From the NCBI GenBank assembly GCA_947449575.1, contig CANFRV010000016.1, forward strand, positions 1-64,000: 64,000 bases of DNA, read 5' to 3'. This DNA is from Flavobacteriales bacterium. GTDB taxonomy: Bacteria; Bacteroidota; Bacteroidia; Flavobacteriales_D; Crocinitomicaceae. The notes under the pieces are model-generated. The model saw only the letters and a list, made by a program, of their open reading frames with translations, ran no database searches and was not told the DNA's origin. Positions 63,295 through 64,000 of this stretch are shown here, one piece after another. The first letter of the stretch is position 1, and each line of letters starts with the position of its first letter. A program made the translations under genes and the position numbers.

Positions 63295-64000
63295 ATGTAT
63301 TTAAAAAAAATAAAAAAATTAGCAGCCAATCAAAATTTGGTGATCGTTGGTGATAAAAAAACAAAATTAGCCAAAACTATTTCTGATCAAGTAGCTTCTT
63401 TTTTCAAAGATTTTGTGAAAGGAGAAAAAGATTCAGATTTTCTTAAAACACCTGAATGCTATTACTTCTTTGTAAAATCGGCAGACAACAATGAAAAAAT
63501 GAGGGTTGCAGGTGCCACAATTCGCAAACAATTACCCAAAGAAGTAGAAGAAATATCCATTTTAGGAGATACTGAAAAACTAATTTTCGTTGCAGAAGGT
63601 ATCGCATTAGCGAATTATCAATTTCTTCGATATTTCAATGATGCGGATAAAAAAGCAAATAAATTACATACTATTTTCTTGCAAGAAGATGTAGATTCTG
63701 ATCATATCGAATCCATGAACAATACCATTAAGGCAGTTTTATGGGCAAGAGATATGGTCAACGAACCAGTATCCTATTTGACAGCTGCGAAATTATCAGA
63801 TGAAATTGAATTACTTTCAAAAGAAGCTCCTATTTCGGTGGAAATTTTCCATAAAGCGAAGATAGAAGCACTAAAAATGGGCGGATTATTGGCTGTCAAT
63901 AAAGGTTCTATTGATCCACCCACATTTACCGTTGTTGAATATAAACCAAAAAAGGCAATCAATAAAAAACCAATTGTTTTGGTTGGAAAAGGAGTAGTAT
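63295..64000 (+). CDS. Leucyl aminopeptidase, M17 family (partial, runs off the window)
   Basis: The reading frame is open from the ATG at 63295 to the window end (235 residues, no stop). The N-terminal macro-like domain is followed by WARDMVNEPVSYLTAAKL, then KMGGLLAVNKGSIDPPTF and the beginning of the catalytic domain, VLVGKGVVY. This order is typical of M17 leucyl aminopeptidases, which are cytosolic two-metal exopeptidases. The metal ligands and active site lie beyond the window. It lies 94 bp after the NRAMP gene. Confidence 0.88.
   Translation, partial: MYLKKIKKLAANQNLVIVGDKKTKLAKTISDQVASFFKDFVKGEKDSDFLKTPECYYFFVKSADNNEKMRVAGATIRKQLPKEVEEISILGDTEKLIFVAEGIALANYQFLRYFNDADKKANKLHTIFLQEDVDSDHIESMNNTIKAVLWARDMVNEPVSYLTAAKLSDEIELLSKEAPISVEIFHKAKIEALKMGGLLAVNKGSIDPPTFTVVEYKPKKAINKKPIVLVGKGVV

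Overview
The window is AT-rich chromosomal DNA from a Bacteroidota bacterium, most likely order Flavobacteriales (a Crocinitomicaceae-like genome is possible, but this is a guess). The evidence is: secreted proteins with C-terminal type IX secretion (T9SS) sorting domains, several exact Bacteroidota -7 promoter boxes (TAnnTTTG), signal peptides ending in FSQ, and the families DUF6029, Omp28-like and Wzi/RemB-like barrels. I see no rRNA, tRNA, CRISPR array, insertion sequence or phage gene.

Layout. 0-4.5 kb: a cluster of REP-like palindromes, then a very large T9SS cargo protein. 4.5-7.9 kb: a MlaE/MlaF-type lipid ABC pair on the minus strand, divergent from a SprT-like metalloprotein and a mannose-1-phosphate guanylyltransferase. 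7.9-12.4 kb: a minus-strand SGNH-SGNH-MBOAT operon, probably for O-acylation of an exported glycan. 12.7-15.4 kb: thyA-capA-folA with overlapping reading frames. 15.4-17 kb: an orphan histidine kinase.

17.1-30.8 kb: a 13.6-kb minus-strand heavy-metal efflux locus. It runs from an OmpR-type regulator and its sensor kinase, through a complete TolC/adaptor/RND set, to a small His/Asp-rich envelope protein, a second RND pump fused to its own TolC domain, and a second adaptor. Two perfect 11-bp direct repeats abut the -33 box of the first efflux promoter and are the obvious candidate operator for the regulator.

30.9-38.3 kb: rhodanese plus orphan kinase, acireductone dioxygenase plus an unknown protein, a stand-alone PaaZ, an amidohydrolase that appears to lack the usual metal ligands, and superoxide dismutase with a clear terminator. 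38.1-43.7 kb: NifU-like and Mrp-like iron-sulfur assembly proteins, then a minus-strand operon TlpA - DUF6029 barrel - Omp28-like lipoprotein. That operon is divergent from a cysteine-containing T9SS cargo gene. Each of the four proteins carries paired cysteines, which suggests an envelope thiol-disulfide module; I consider it the best candidate here for an undescribed system.

43.8-52.6 kb: cysQ, two tandem Wzi-like outer-membrane barrels, a DEAD-box helicase, a secreted M43 metalloprotease, a duplicated non-coding block, and a SpoIIE-type phosphatase. 52.8-60.2 kb: a 2450-residue repetitive surface protein with an extended signal region and an atypical C-terminus. 60.5-64 kb: radA, an atypical NRAMP transporter, and the start of an M17 leucyl aminopeptidase that runs off the window end.

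Features are supported by motif reading only; no database search was possible.
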